Shown piece by piece: positions 10,917 through 23,558 of a DNA stretch of 64,000 bases; the first letter of the stretch is position 1, and every line of letters starts with the position of its first letter. Below the pieces are notes generated by a model. That model did not search any database and was not told the origin of the DNA. It saw only the letters and a program-made list of their open reading frames with translations. Source of the DNA: Megalonaias nervosa (taxonomy: Eukaryota > Mollusca > Bivalvia > Unionida > Unionidae); the NCBI GenBank assembly GCA_016617855.1, contig JAECUM010016856.1, forward strand, positions 43,501-107,500, written 5' to 3'. The position numbers were made by a program, and so were the translations under genes.

Positions 10917-13833
10917 GTAAAGACTCATTTAATGGTCTCTAATTTTTTTTATTGCAGCTCATCATGATCAGGAAGTCATATTGTCATGTGGTTTTCTCCA
11001 AAAGACTTATGATGTTCAGTTGGTGCAGATATGACATCTAATATGGTTACCATGGTTACCAAACAGTGGCCATCTTGAACATCTTGTTATTGTTATCCTA
11101 CTGAGTGGGTGTCTGCAAAGCAACTAATTTGAAAATCATATTATTGCTAAACAGTAATGGACTGAGAAGTTTAAATAATCAGTTAGGTTTGTGTGATGCT
11201 AAAGCTTGGTTATGAAAAGACTAAAAAGGTAATCTAGCCAAATAGGATTTCCCTTTAAATTTAAATGACCTGGTATTTGTTAAATTTTATCTGATTAATA
11301 TTTCAGGTACAGAAGAGCTATGCTGTCTTGTACTATATATTGTTGCATGCCCATTTCAGTCTATAATTAATTTCTATTATTTTTTGCTTTTCTTTAAAAC
11401 AATATGTTTCATACATTTGTATTTTGTACTTGACCTTGTACATAATCAAGTTCACTGTGTACCTGAATACAGACATCGATTTTGTAAACAACATAATATA
11501 TAGCTAATTTTTCTGTTAGAACAGATTAAATATTAGGATCATTATTATAGGAAGTAAATATGTTTGTCGTAATCTGAGTCCTGGATATTGGAAATCCTCC
11601 ATGGAAAAACCTGGTGTACCTGATGTTTGCCATGCACTTTATTCTTGTTGATAATTTTAGAATGTTCTAGAAAAGAATTTTTGACCCTCATTCTGGTTCT
11701 ATTTTGGTGTCTTAGCTTTTTATATAATGTTGTTTACTTGAAAAATTATTCATTCTTGCCTTGGGGGCCCCGAGTGGTCTAAAGCACTCACCGTTATGGA
11801 TCATTGCCATCTCACGTATGTCAGCGTGGGTTCAAGTCTCGGGCTCGGCCAATGTGTGTATGTGAGAAAGCTTGCCAGTAGCTTCTCGTGGGTCAGTGGT
11901 TCTTTCCAGAGTTTTCCCGGATTCTTCCTCCACCATTTATACTGGCCGCCATGTATAGCCTATCCTGAGCTGAAAAATGGCATTAAACTTTACAGCAACA
12001 ACATTACAGCAACATTCTTGCCTAAACATCTTTAAGCAGAATCCATCTTGATTTTTTCATTTGGGTGGAATTATTTAATCAAGATATCATTATTCACTGG
12101 AAATACAAAGTGCCAATGAATAATATTCTTGGACTGGAACATCATTTTGGAATTATAGTGAATTCAGACAAGAACATTTTGAATTAATATACAGATTCAT
12201 TTATTTCATTGTTACAGTTATGAGTGTGAAGAGAGGGGCTTGCATGTCTATTTCATAATATACTAACACATTTATTTCATTGTCACAGTTACGATGGTGA
12301 GGAAGGGGATTGCATGTCCATTTCATAATTTACAGCTTACTCTAATTCATCATGACAGCTAGGAGGTAGGAAAGGGGATATTTTGTCTTCTTAATATTAT
12401 TATTGAAGATAATGTTTTGATGTCTTCGTATGTCCTTATTTTCATAGATATTTAGGAGTGATTGGCAGGGTTTGACACTAACTTTTTAAGTAGAGAGCCT
12501 GCAGGACTTCCTGCTTTTGAAAACTGGTGGTCCTTCTTACTGATAGAATGTCCTTTTCATTGACGGTTATTGTTACTGAAAAAAAAGTGTAATCTATACA
12601 ATAAAATAAAACACACATACAAGGTTGTTAATTTATTACAGTTTACATTAAATTCATCGACAGTTTGTATGCTTTGTTTTGTAACGCTGACAAATCTTGT
12701 GTGTGGTGTTTATTATCATTATGATAATCATCATCGTCATCAGCAGCATCAATGTCACTTTGCACCATCCATTCCCTTTGCAACAGTCTTTTTCATCATT
12801 CATTCCCATGTCTCTGACATAAGGCCCGCTATAGCATGACTGATGGTTTCACCGTATACCTTGAGTACATTTTTTATACATGTTCATAATTAAAAGAAAG
12901 ATTTATGCAACCCTATAACATAGGATAGATATAATTTTAATATCCACAATTTAAAATAGCAGTCTCGACAGACCACACAGCTTTAGGAAAGTGGTGGTCC
13001 TTCTGAAAATCAGGTGGCCACAGGACAGCGGACCTGCGTTAGTGTCAAACCCTGATTGGGAGGCAGGGGGCCTGGTCCATAAGTTTCGGAAACAAAACCC
13101 CAGACCAGTTGAGAACAATTATCTTTTTGGGTGATAAATTGCTAAACTTGGCAATTTTAAAGACCGGAAGCCAATTAACAGTCCCATAAGGAATCACTGT
13201 AAAATCACTATTTGATTTTAAAACTGTTGCAAAACTGGGAAAAAGTGATACACATGTTGAATTTACATCAAATGACTCAACTTTTGATGTCATATTTCAT
13301 TTATCAGTAGAAATAAACATACAAGCAACTCCAAGGGAGACCAAGAGAACATACTGCAGGGGAGAAACATTTATTTTATGCTACACTACATTACGTGGTT
13401 TGAGTCTATAGAGTTACTCCTTCCTGTCTAACCACATAACATGGTTTGAGTGTAAAGTGTTACACTTTACCTTCTAATTACATAACATAGTTGAGTGTAG
13501 TGTTAATCTTCCCTGTCAAAGAATATAAAATGGTTTAAGTGCATATGATTAACTTTGTTGTTGAAGCGTGTAACATATAAGGGGAAATGAAGGGAAAGAT
13601 ATAGGGAATATGTTATAGGGGAGAAACAATTTCATTTTGTACCATATAACATGCTTGAGTTTATATTGTTACCTTTTCCTGTCTATTTAATTTTGAATTT
13701 ATGTTAAGTTTTAGACACAGTGTTGGGGCTTAATGCTTCTTGAAATCATTCTCAGTTCAGTCTAGCAGCTACTCTGTTTTTCAACTTTCACATCTGATAT
13801 AATTTGGTATCCTCTTTTCTTTCATTTTGACAG
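10917..13833 (+). other. TDP2 last intron seen
   Basis: A 2.9-kb intron with donor GTAAAG and acceptor TTTTGACAG. It carries one family B SINE (11762-12012). At 13380-13700 there is an imperfect repeat of phrases such as CATAACATGGTTTGAGTG that looks like an old tandem duplication. No coding sequence is evident. Confidence 0.8.
11762..12012 (+). mobile_element. tRNA-derived SINE, family B, full-length copy
   Basis: The head reads GGGGGCCCCGAGTGGTCTAA with B box GTGGGTTCAAGTCTC. The conserved body includes GAGAAAGCTTGCCAGTAGCT and GGCATTAAAC, and the tail is CAACAACA-type. An 11-bp target-site duplication CATTCTTGCCT lies at 11751-11761 and 12013-12023. The body resembles mollusc V-SINE-type elements in my recollection, but the family name is not established here. 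Confidence 0.88.
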
Positions 13834-14148
13834 CTCAGTGAAATTGGGGGTATGCCAGAGAATGTTTATGATGTATGGGAGGTTACAGGTAAGCGACCAG
13901 AGGCCAAATTTACCTGGGATATGGCACGCAATGACAACATGGAATACAGTAGCAAGTTCAAACCCAAATGTCGGTTTGACAGACTGTATATCAGACACAG
14001 CAAACCTAAAGCTCTAGTTCAGCCTGTTTATTTTGAATTGGTTGGTTTGGAGAGATTGCAGTCATGTCAGAGATTTCCAAGTGATCACTGGGGATTGTTA
14101 GGTCACTTTAACGTGTTATCTCGGCTCCCAGAGTCAGCTAAAAAATGA
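13834..14148 (+). CDS. TDP2: TDP2 last exon with stop codon
   Basis: A phase-0 exon that runs 104 codons to a TGA at 14146-14148. Visible elements are the GGMPENVYDVWE segment, FDRLYIR, and the terminal catalytic motif FPSDHWGLLGHF, whose SDH is the fourth motif of the family. With the other three exons this gives about 270 residues covering the whole catalytic domain. Known TDP2 proteins are somewhat longer because of N-terminal ubiquitin-associated sequence that is missing from what I can see. The gene looks intact where visible. Confidence 0.92.
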   Translation, partial: LSEIGGMPENVYDVWEVTGKRPEAKFTWDMARNDNMEYSSKFKPKCRFDRLYIRHSKPKALVQPVYFELVGLERLQSCQRFPSDHWGLLGHFNVLSRLPESAKK

Positions 14149-14552
14149 AAACAAAGGAAAGTATGAACTTTTGAGGAATGTTGAGGTTGTTATTAAATAA
14201 TTTCTTATGAGGCAATAAGACCAGTACATTCAAGGCAACAAAATAAGAAAATACAAGAACTTCAATTTTTCCAATCATGAAGATACAGATGGTTGAATTT
14301 GCCATCTTAAGATGTAACGTCAGAAACTGGCTATTTTATTGTTCACTGACAAGTAATAATTTGGAGATGAGAATTGTTATAAATATAAGACTTATACACT
14401 GTTCCCCTAATATAAGACTTACACACTGTTCTCCTAATATGAGACCGTTCCAGGAAGATGTAAAAGTGTACCATGATATGGGTGGGGATGTCTTGAACTG
14501 GAGTACATTGCTTGCAAAAAACATGTGATTCAACCAGCCCATCAGGGGAGCA

Positions 14553-14558
14553 AATAAA
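14553..14558 (+). terminator. Candidate TDP2 polyadenylation signal AATAAA
   Basis: The first canonical AATAAA downstream of the TDP2 stop, giving a 3' UTR of roughly 400 bp. It is immediately followed by the 34-bp minisatellite. Position and motif are the only support. Confidence 0.5.
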
Positions 14559-14565
14559 GACTATA

Positions 14566-14773
14566 GTGATATAAGCAATGTTGCCTTATACTGGGATACA
14601 GTGATATAGGCAATGTTGCCTTATACTGGGATACAGTGATAAAGGCAGTGTTGCTTTATACTGGGATACTGTGATATAGGCAAGGTCGCTTTATACTGGG
14701 ATACAGTGATACAGGCGATGTTGCCTTTTACTGGGATACAGTGATATAGACAGTGTTGCTTTATACTGGGATA
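14566..14773. repeat. 34-bp minisatellite, left block
   Basis: About six units of AGTGATATAGGCAATGTTGC plus CTTATACTGGGATAC. The same array resumes at 15887-16025 after an inserted element, so it was once continuous. Confidence 0.9.
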
Positions 14774-15179
14774 CAGTGACATAGCTGCCAACTGCCCCTT
14801 TTTTTCCGTATTTGTCCCGTATTTTGGACCCGAATACTGGTGTTCGTTTTTTTTGCAAAAAATACGTTTTTTTTAATTAAAAAAAATAACAAATTTCCTT
14901 GCAATTTTCAGTTTAGAACGGGCACTTGGTTCCATTCTGATAGAAATGTATCGCATGTATATAGGAATACAGTTCTACAATATGATTGGTTCATTCGAAA
15001 TCGAGGCTACCATGCCTGTCTTTATCCGCCATATTGGATTTCGCAAACAGTTACCGCTACTACTGTGTTTCATCTTCGTAATATTCAACTTCTAATCATG
15101 TTGAATAGGAAAGCAGAATATTCAGAATTTTCTCCAGAAAGACAAGAAAACAGAACTGAAAGGACAATTGTTCCGTCTT

Positions 15180-15356
15180 GTTTAGATTTGTCAAATCATC
15201 TAGTAAAGGAGAAGACTTTACGTTTTGCAAATTGTGTAATGTGATTTCACTATTGGGCATGGAGGCACACATAAAATGCAAAAGCACGAAAAAGCTAATA
15301 AACATCAGCTTGCTGCTTCATCATATACAACTCAGTCTGAACTTGGATGTATATAA
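15180..15356 (+). pseudogene. BED-type zinc-finger fragment of a hAT-like protein
   Basis: One frame reads VKSSSKGEDFTFCKLCNV, with the CxxC half of a BED finger. After a single frameshift near 15250 another frame supplies a GGxHxxxxHE...H segment ending in an in-frame stop at about 15354. CxxC followed about 17 residues later by paired histidines is the BED signature common at the N-terminus of hAT transposases and domesticated relatives. The frameshift and early stop show decay. Confidence 0.6.
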
Positions 15357-15632
15357 ATACCAGAGAGAACCTTGATGTAATTCGATCGAAATTCGGTTTA
15401 TTAAATTTCTTTTAGAAATGAACCTTCCTCTTTCAGTTATTAGTGTTGCTGGCGATTTATTTCGCACATGTTTTCCAGACAGTAAAATCGGAAAGGATTA
15501 CTGGTATGCTGGAATGAAAACAGTTCAGTAAGAAAATCACACAGAATTGAGATTATCAGTGAAAGTCGATAATGATTGGGAGAAAAAAAAACAAGGTGTG
15601 GAAATGGCTCCTATAAACAGCCTGTGTCTGAG

Positions 15633-15712
15633 TGTGTTGCACTCTTGCACCTTCTGAGTGGGCACCCAAATGGAACAGGGTGCCCGTCCAGAAGGTGCAA
15701 GTGTGCAACACA
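15633..15712. repeat. Long hairpin (35-bp arms, 10-base loop)
   Basis: The left arm 15633-15667 (TGTGTTGCACTCTTGCACCT...) pairs with the right arm 15678-15712 with 31 of 35 positions matching. The loop is AAATGGAACA. It lies inside the hAT-like element and may be a nested foldback unit or an internal palindrome of it. Confidence 0.85.
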
Positions 15713-15886
15713 TGCATCTTTGACATTAAATAATTATGTAAGGCACTGTCCTACTTTACTGATGGTTGTATATGTTGTAGGTAGTTACATATGCATTAAA
15801 ATTTTAAAAATCAGTATTTGGTCCTGAAAATCAGTATTTTTGTCATAAGCAATCAGTATTTTTGTACTTGGGGGTTGGCAGTTATG

Positions 15887-16025
15887 CAGTGATATAGGCA
15901 ATGTTGCTTTATACTGGGATACAGTAATATAGGCAGTGTTGCCTTACACTGGGATACCATGATATAGACAATGTTGCCTTGTACTGGGACACAGTGGTAT
16001 AGACAATGTTGCCTTATACTTGGAT
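15887..16025. repeat. 34-bp minisatellite, right block
   Basis: Continuation of the 14566-14773 array (about four units, slightly more diverged). Confidence 0.88.
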
Positions 16026-16603
16026 GCTTTATAATTCAACCAGTTTAATTGGATCCTGTTTTATACCAGGCACCATGTTATGTTGACAGGCTTTATAGTC
16101 AAAGACCATATAATATACAATCATGAAAGTCAACATTTTGGTAATATAATTTTGATTTGGTGATCGGTAACAGAATTCATTTTACACACAATAAGATTTT
16201 TTTTATACTTGTTAACAATATTGAAATTGCTTAACAAATGATCACATTTTTATGTTTTAAAATCAGGGATTTGGTAAAACCATTTTCCTGTCCTTCCCTT
16301 TATTCTCCTGCTTATGAATTTGCTTACTGCATTAACTATATGATAAACAAGTGCAAGCAGATAGTTTTGGTTGTTTTCCCAGATTTTGGGTAATGGGTCT
16401 TGGGTGGGGTTAGCTACTAAAGCTGCTTTTTTGTAAAAAGTCATGGAAAGCCTGTCTCAATTCATGGCAAACCCTTTTTTTAAAAGTCAAGGAAAGCCTG
16501 TGTCAGTTCAGGGTAAAGTAATATAAAATGGTCTTTCACTTTAAGACACCTCAGTATGACATGTACTGGTTGAACTATAAAATACCTCAGTAAGTTAACT
16601 TCG

Positions 16604-16767
16604 TCTTGTGTCACTTTATATCTTGATGGTACCCATACAGCATGTTATCCTCTGGCACTTGTGTCACTTTATATCTTGATGGTACCCATACAGCATGTTA
16701 TCCTCTGGTACTTGTGTCACTTTATATCTTGATGGTACCCATACAGCATGTTATCCTCTGGCATTTG
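16604..16767. repeat. 53-bp tandem repeat, 3 copies
   Basis: Three nearly identical units containing GTGTCACTTTATATCTTGAT, GGTACCCATACAGCATGTTA and TCCTCTGGCACTT. Differences are single bases. Confidence 0.92.
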
Positions 16768-18006
16768 TGTGTAATGCATATCAAATTGCAAGTAGAATAG
16801 ACTTAGCTCTACTATCACATTATCTGAGAGCAGATCAGTCATTGTTGTTCACAGGAAATCCTCGGTAAAACCTATGACATAGATTAGCCAAGTCTTGGTG
16901 TTGACAGATCATTGTCTACACTGATAACATTTGGGTATATGTTATACATGTGTATGCACTGATCATCCCATTCAGAAATTTGATAAAACTTTGCTGTTCT
17001 CGCAACAGCATAAAAATATAGTAGTTTGCTCCTTTTAAGATTGTCGTGTTTCTACTTTTTCATTTTTCCACAGTGTAATTTTTTTTCTTATTTTAAATAG
17101 ATTTTCTCTTAACTTTTGTGTTCAGTGTTAGCTTTATTGAAGTAATTTGTTTGTTCTCTGGTAGACATGCATGCCTACCTCAAAGTATTGCAATTCTGGT
17201 TTAGCTGTTTGCTGTTTCTACATTTGTCCAACAGATCAATAGTGTTTGATTGGCACATACTCTGAGCAGCTGGACTTAAATTTTACACCATGTCAGATTG
17301 TTTATTATATAAATATGTCCTTGATTTGTTTATCCACATAAGTTTCAAATAAAAACTTTCACAAAGTTACATCCATCATTTTCATTATCACAATCCTCTA
17401 ACATATCTTGGATGACCTGAGTAACTGAAAATTTACTGTCAGGTTGGCTGCAGATATTCTCCTGAGGTGTCATACAACTATTATATGTTATAGTATTTAA
17501 GTAACAACATACCATTGCTTCTTGCTTACTTTGAAAGTTGTCAACTCCTTAAAAGCTGATACTTGTTAATCTAGTTATTATTGAACAATCAACAATAAAG
17601 TCATTAAGTGTTCTTTGTGTTTGCCTTGAATGCATGATGTGTATTCATTTGTTGCCCAATCCATGGTACAATATAGCCAACAGATGTTTGCCCAGTCATC
17701 TGGCATACACATCCAAGCACCAAACAATGCAGTGGTCTAAAAATGTTTCTCACTTGATTTATAAATCAGAGTAGCAACCTATTTAATGGAGAGCAATAAT
17801 GCCAGCATGCCCCCAACCCCCAGTTCATCTCAGTGCTGTTTGTTATAGAGTCAGAAATACAAACAGCAATTGCAAATCACTATATATCGACAAGAGGGGC
17901 TTTTTTGTCATTTTAATCCTTCAGCTAGATATTTTACTATGTACCATATAACTGTATTGCTGTCAACTATTGACTGGAACAGAACCATTTCACTTGTAGG
18001 AGTGGA
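16768..18006. other. Intergenic, nothing recognised
   Basis: AT-rich sequence without a convincing frame, RNA gene or repeat. Confidence 0.6.
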
Positions 18007-18334
18007 GACCGCTCTGGTAGCCTAGTGGTTAGAGCATCCGCCTTGGATGTGGGAGGTCATGGGTTCGATCCCTGGGCGAGTCATATCAAAGACTTATAAA
18101 AATGGTAGTAACAGCTGCCTCGCTTGGTGCTCAGCATTAAGCGGTTAGTGTTAGGATTGGTCGGCCTGGTGTCAGGATAATGTGACTGGGTGGGACATCA
18201 TGCTACATATCTGCGGCATGATGCCCCAGTTCTAGACATCACTATAAACTGCCACACTGCAGACATAATAGTGATATGACTGAAAACTTGTTAAAACTAC
18301 GTTAAAAATCCAAATCTCACACACACACGCACAC
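18007..18334 (+). mobile_element. tRNA-derived SINE, family A (copy A2)
   Basis: It starts GACCGCTCTGGTAGCCTAGT and has B box GGGTTCGATCCC, the family body and a (CA)n tail. The flanking duplication is TGTAGGAGTGGA (17995-18006) against TGTAGGGGTGGA (18335-18346), 12 bp with one mismatch. Confidence 0.92.
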
Positions 18335-18346
18335 TGTAGGGGTGGA

Positions 18347-20751
18347 AGGGATTTGATTTTATTTTCAAACATACTACTCTATTTTTGCTCAGAAGTAGTG
18401 CAAAGTCATAGTTACAAACACAAGTTTTAATGTATAAAGGCTTTTGTTTTTGTTAGTCCTTTTGAGAATGGTATTGGTAACTGCATCACTGAAGTCTGTG
18501 GTTTGCATTCTTTCATCCCACCCCCATTTCATACCTAAGACCGTACACATGACTTGGAAAATTTGATTCTTGATATAGTCTGTTGTTTACATTATCTCTG
18601 ATCCAGTTTTTTTAATAACATGGTCTGGTCCTATTTCACAGTGATCCTTGTAAAGTATTCATTTCTGATATTTTTTAGCACACCATCATTAAAGAGTATT
18701 GTGATTGGATAAAAGTTTGTATTCATCCAGTGAATCTTCGTGTAACAGAAACTAATGGAAATAAAAAGAAAGAAGCATGCATGCAGAACATGGTGTCTCA
18801 AGTTCTTAAGAGATACCAGGACACAAATTGTTTGGATAAAGATTAGAAAAATGTGTGGAAATGGGAATGGCTCAAGAGGAAAGTTGATGGAAATGTAGGT
18901 AGTCAGTTCATAAGAAAACTGAATGCCAGAGGACTGGCATTTTTTGATTTTTGCAAGAAAGATTTGAATTATGCAAACCACTTTTGGAAGAGTTTGTAGC
19001 AGCACCTCTGAAAGAAGCTGCATATAGAGAAATTGAAAATCAGAATCACAAATTACAGTTAATACAAGTAGATGCTTGAAAGGAAAAAAAAAAAACATGT
19101 TGAGAAAGAGAAGACTGGAGACTGAGCCCAAAATGTAAGTGGTTACAAAAATGAAAGCTAAAGAAATATTTGCCTTGGCTGCAGAAAGAGCAAGACTGGC
19201 ATATCAGTATCAGCTGGTTGCATCCCTGATTATTTGTATATAGTTTTTGTATTTTGGTGGGTTTATTTCACAAAAGTTTCAGAAAAGAGGACAGTGTAAT
19301 TTAATATTTGCTGCAAACATTGACAAATTATTGTAACTGAATTACTGTTTGAACACTGATATGCACATGTAATGACTTCAGCACTAATTTTATTGGAGAA
19401 CAATTTGATGTGAAAATGAACATTGTGAAACTTTTCAAGCATTGTTGAAAGTTTGTTATTTTTGCATATGATTTGTTTTTGGAATGAAGTACTTTTCATT
19501 ATATTGTGGTAATAAGGTATGAGTGTACGATGCATTTTTGGCCTTTGGTCCCTTGGATCCCTAGATCAGGGGCACCACCCCTTCAGACCCCATTGTGGGA
19601 AGACCCCCCCGTCCCAACTGTACATTTTTCATTTTTTTAAGGAGGACCAAAATCATGTTTGCATATGGCATGATGGGACACACACACACACACACACACA
19701 GAGGCAAATATGTTGCTGGCAAAGTTTGTGCTCATAAAACTCATACTTCTTGCAATAAAAGTAGTATGAGGAAGTCCTTGTGCTTGAGTGAACTTCTCTG
19801 CTTCAGTATAAGTACATTAACACCAAATCTTCTTGATGAAATCCAAGTAGACAAATATTTATGGAAAATAAAAAAGAGGTTTCTTATTTTGTCTCCTGTA
19901 ACCTTGCTTAGTGGGACACAGGTATTTCTTTTCCAGTGTCAGCACTGTCAGCAGTGAATATTTGTGTGTGGTGTTCAGTATTTGTGTGTGGTGTTCCACT
20001 AGTGTGTGCAGTTCAAGTTTTGTGTATGGTGTTCCAGTGGTGTGTGTGGTGTTCAAGTTTTATCAATGGTGTTCAAAGTTGCACGTGTGGTGTTCAAGTT
20101 TTTGTAAGTCAGATGTAGAGAGAACACATCAATACATCAATATAACTGAGACATAGGGTTGCACAGAACACTTGTTTTGTATTTGTTTGTTATTTTTAGT
20201 TTTAATAATAGCAAATTGAGAAAACCAAGACCTTTTTACTCAAAAAAAGCAAAACAAATCATTTGTCCTAATTGTTATTTTTACACTTAGTCTCCTTTTG
20301 TTAAAATGTTATTTTTTACATGTAAATAGTCCCCTCTATGCCCTAATTATTATTTGCACTTTAATAGTACCCTTTAAGGTTGAAACATGCTCATAAGGTG
20401 TTGTCAGTGATTTGTTTAGAGATGCCTTTTGGCTACACAGTGGCTCTTGAGTAAGCTTCAGTGGCATATCAGCATATGAAATGCTATTTTGTGCCATCAC
20501 TATGGGGGTAAATTTCCATAGACACACCATGGCTATTGAACAAGTCTGGTCTGAACAGGATAAAACAAATTTACTTGTGTTGTTTATTGCCAGAACACAG
20601 CTATCCAGTAGTTAGGAGATGTGTGAAATTTTAAAATGTTATTGTTTCATACTTAAATACTTTTGGATGTCCAAATCAAACAAACGATGATATTTTGTAA
20701 TTATTCCTATCATCTAGTCATGCCAAATTCTATAATCCTGTATAAATCATT
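18347..20751. other. Intergenic; imperfect GT-rich tandem repeat near 19955-20110
   Basis: No gene recognised. At 19955-20110 phrases of the type GTGTGTGGTGTTCAAGTTT recur six or seven times with length variation. A short (CA)n lies at 19680-19700. Confidence 0.6.
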
Positions 20752-21079
20752 GACCGCTCCAGTGGCCTAGTGGTTAGAGCATCCGCCTTGGATGCAGGAG
20801 GTCGTGGGTTCGAAGTCCGGCCGGGTCATAACAGAGACTTTAAAAAATGGTACTAACAGCTGCCTCGCTTGGCGCTCAGCATTAAGAGGTTAGTGTTAGG
20901 ACTGGTTGGCTTGGTGTCAGGATAATGTGACTGGGTGGGACATCATGCCACGTCTGCGGCATGATGCCCCAGTGCTAGACATCACTATAAACTGCCACAC
21001 TGCAGACATCGTAGCGATATGACTGAAAAATTGTTAAAGCTACGTTAAAAATCTAAACCACACACACACACACACACAC
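20752..21079 (+). mobile_element. tRNA-derived SINE, family A (copy A3)
   Basis: It starts GACCGCTCCAGTGGCCTAGT and has B box GTGGGTTCGAAGTCC, the full body and a (CA)n tail. A perfect 11-bp target-site duplication TATAAATCATT lies at 20741-20751 and 21080-21090. Confidence 0.93.
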
Positions 21080-21090
21080 TATAAATCATT

Positions 21091-23225
21091 GATCAATTGG
21101 CTTGGGAGGAAAATTAAGGCTTATAACCATTTCTTGTAGCACTGTTCCCAAAGAAGGCCCCTAAATATCTCACAGTTTTGATTTTATTCTGTTGAATTTT
21201 ATAGGTCTGAATGAAAGAATTATTAAAGTTGACATATATAATTGTGTCCATTTGGCTAATATGCAGTGTTTACATTGGTAAAGCTGTACATGTAGTTGTG
21301 GAAGGGCTGTCACTGATCACATCTTGGATGCTATTAGAGCAGAGACCATTAAAATAATGCACAAAAAGAACATTTTCAAAGATTTTTTGCAACACAGAAC
21401 ATTTTACCTTTTTATTGCTTTGGTGTTGATTAAACTATATTAACGTTATTGGAAGTACATTGAAGTATTTATTGTAATTATCCCATGACAAAACTACACT
21501 TGATGATAGGCTTGCTTCCTTTGAAAAGAAATTTGACAAATTTATACATAAGACCCCACTGCTGGCCACATGACTTGTTGCATGATAAATACTGCTAAGT
21601 GAAACCTCATGATCAGAAGATTAGTGATCATTTAAAAGTTTGGAGATATTTCTCTTTAAAGTTTTATTAAGTTTTTGCTTGGGATGATTTCAGTCCTTTC
21701 ATGTTTGTGGCTTAGTCCCCATTCTCTCTGATACTGTTACTATTACAGGTACTCTTAATAGTACACCTTTTCATGTAAATGGAAAATTTGTTATAGCATA
21801 TATCTCCCTTTCTATTTTGTTACACTGATTGTAATACCCGAAACAATTGTAGAAAATGCTTTTAGAAAGGCAATCACCACAATAGCTCCTCAAATAATGT
21901 TTGAAGTGTGTGTGTGTGTTTACATTAATGGGAATGGCTCAGGATTTACCTTTGCTCAAGTTCATTTCACCATTAATAGCAAGCCACAGTTAAATTGGTT
22001 GGTGAAGGAGGAAGACCACCTGACCGCTGCCAAGGTCACAGTGACCGACAAGTCAGACTCGATTTACTACTGTTAGACATGGAAATGAAACTCCCAGAGG
22101 GATATGGTTGCCCAGGAAAAATCATACAGTGTTGTTATGTTCTGCTAAAGTATTTGAGGCCTAATTAAAACCCTCACTGGTGGGTTTGAATTCACACATG
22201 AAAAAAAAACAGATCATTGAAAAAAAAACTACACAAAGCAAACAAATATATCAAAATAAAATGGTAGTTCTACAAGGACTGGTTTGAAAAAGCATGGTTC
22301 TTAAAACATTGCAAAAATCCTAGAATTTATGGCATTTTCTTTAAAGCTATTAAACTTTTGCAACAATTCTGGCTTTTATCCTTGAATCTGTTTGAAAACC
22401 ACCATGAATATGCTCAATAACAGCATGAATATGCCCAATAACAACATGAATATGCCCAATAACAACATGAATTTATTTTAGGAAATACAGAATGCTAAAA
22501 TTGAACAAAATATAACTTTTTCTTCTGTTAAGAATTGTTATTTACGTATTGATGATCAAAACTAAAAAATAAACAAATGGCATTTGAGAAAATATGGGAG
22601 AGCAAAAGATAAACATCACCAGTAGTTTAAAAAGCAACATGTAGAGAAGGTTAATTTTTGGCAAAACAAAATACTCCTTGAAAACGTTTTAAGTCCTTGA
22701 AAACTCACTGATGAAACAAAACCAGGACCGGATGAACCATAAAAACGACTGACTTGGAAGAAAGGCGATTTTCTGAGTAATGGTGATTGAAAGATACGAA
22801 TAGAAAGGGTTACAGAGCGCGAAAAGTAGAAACTGAGATTGAATGAAAGACCTTCTTCGATTTATTCAGAAAAAAAACAAAAAACAATAAAAGTTCAAAC
22901 ACTTCAAACATTAGAACACAGAAAATTATTTTGGAAAATCATTGTACTTTCCTGTATTCATTTAGAGTTCATTTTTTGTTACTTAAATAATCATATATCA
23001 AAACCTTGATAGCTGATTCTGTTTGCAAAATTCTTGGTGTTGTTGACTCAGATCACTTATGCAGTCAGTTTTGAGAACTTAAAGATTTTTAAATACTTCA
23101 TGCGCTTGCTTGTATCGGATCTTTGTCTTGTATCCGTATGTGTTGATTTATGTACAGACATATTAGACTAGAACTGGACATTATTTAGTCTAAATATATC
23201 TGTACTAGAACTAGACATCATTTGA
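21091..23225. other. Intergenic; small 21-bp tandem repeat
   Basis: The only structure I see is a 21-bp tandem repeat at about 22402-22473 (ATGAATATGCCCAATAACAAC, about four copies). No gene recognised. Confidence 0.6.
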
Positions 23226-23549
23226 GACCGCTCCAGTGGCCTAAGTGATTAGAACGTCAGCCTCGGATGCGAGAGGTCGCGGGTTCGAATCTCGGCTGAG
23301 TCATACCAACAACTTATAAAAATGGTGCTGGCAATTGCCTCGCTTGCCGCTCAGCATTAAGAGGTTAGTGTTAGGGCTGGTTGGCAAGGTGTCAGTATAA
23401 TGTGACTGGGTCAGATATGATGCTAAACGTCTGTGGCATGATGCCTCATTGCTAGACATCACTTTAAACTGTCACACAGCAGACATCTTAGAGATATGAC
23501 TAAAAATTGTTGAAGCTAGGCTAAAAATCTAAATCACACACACAAACAC
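23226..23549 (+). mobile_element. tRNA-derived SINE, family A (copy A4)
   Basis: It starts GACCGCTCCAGTGGCCTAAG and has B box CGGGTTCGAATCTC and a (CA)n tail. The target-site duplication ACATCATTT lies at 23215-23223 and 23550-23558. It is more diverged than copies A3 and A5. Confidence 0.9.
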
Positions 23550-23558
23550 ACATCATTT

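Larger units (their letters stand above)
14783..15886 (+). mobile_element. hAT-like element inserted in a minisatellite
   Basis: This 1.1-kb block splits the minisatellite. Its ends are inverted: AGCTGCCAACTGCCCC on the left, and on the right GGGGGTTGGCAGTT, which read on the minus strand is AACTGCCAACCCCC. The array breaks at CAGTGACAT and resumes with CAGTGATAT, consistent with an 8-9 bp target duplication of hAT type, although the repeat itself could produce this. Inside are a BED zinc-finger remnant (about 15180-15356) and a long hairpin (15633-15712). No transposase core is left, so it is a truncated copy. Confidence 0.65.

Noticed and set aside
18631..19131. 166-codon minus-strand frame
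   Set aside because: Phe/Leu-rich translation of A-rich plus-strand sequence with no recognisable domain; probably chance.
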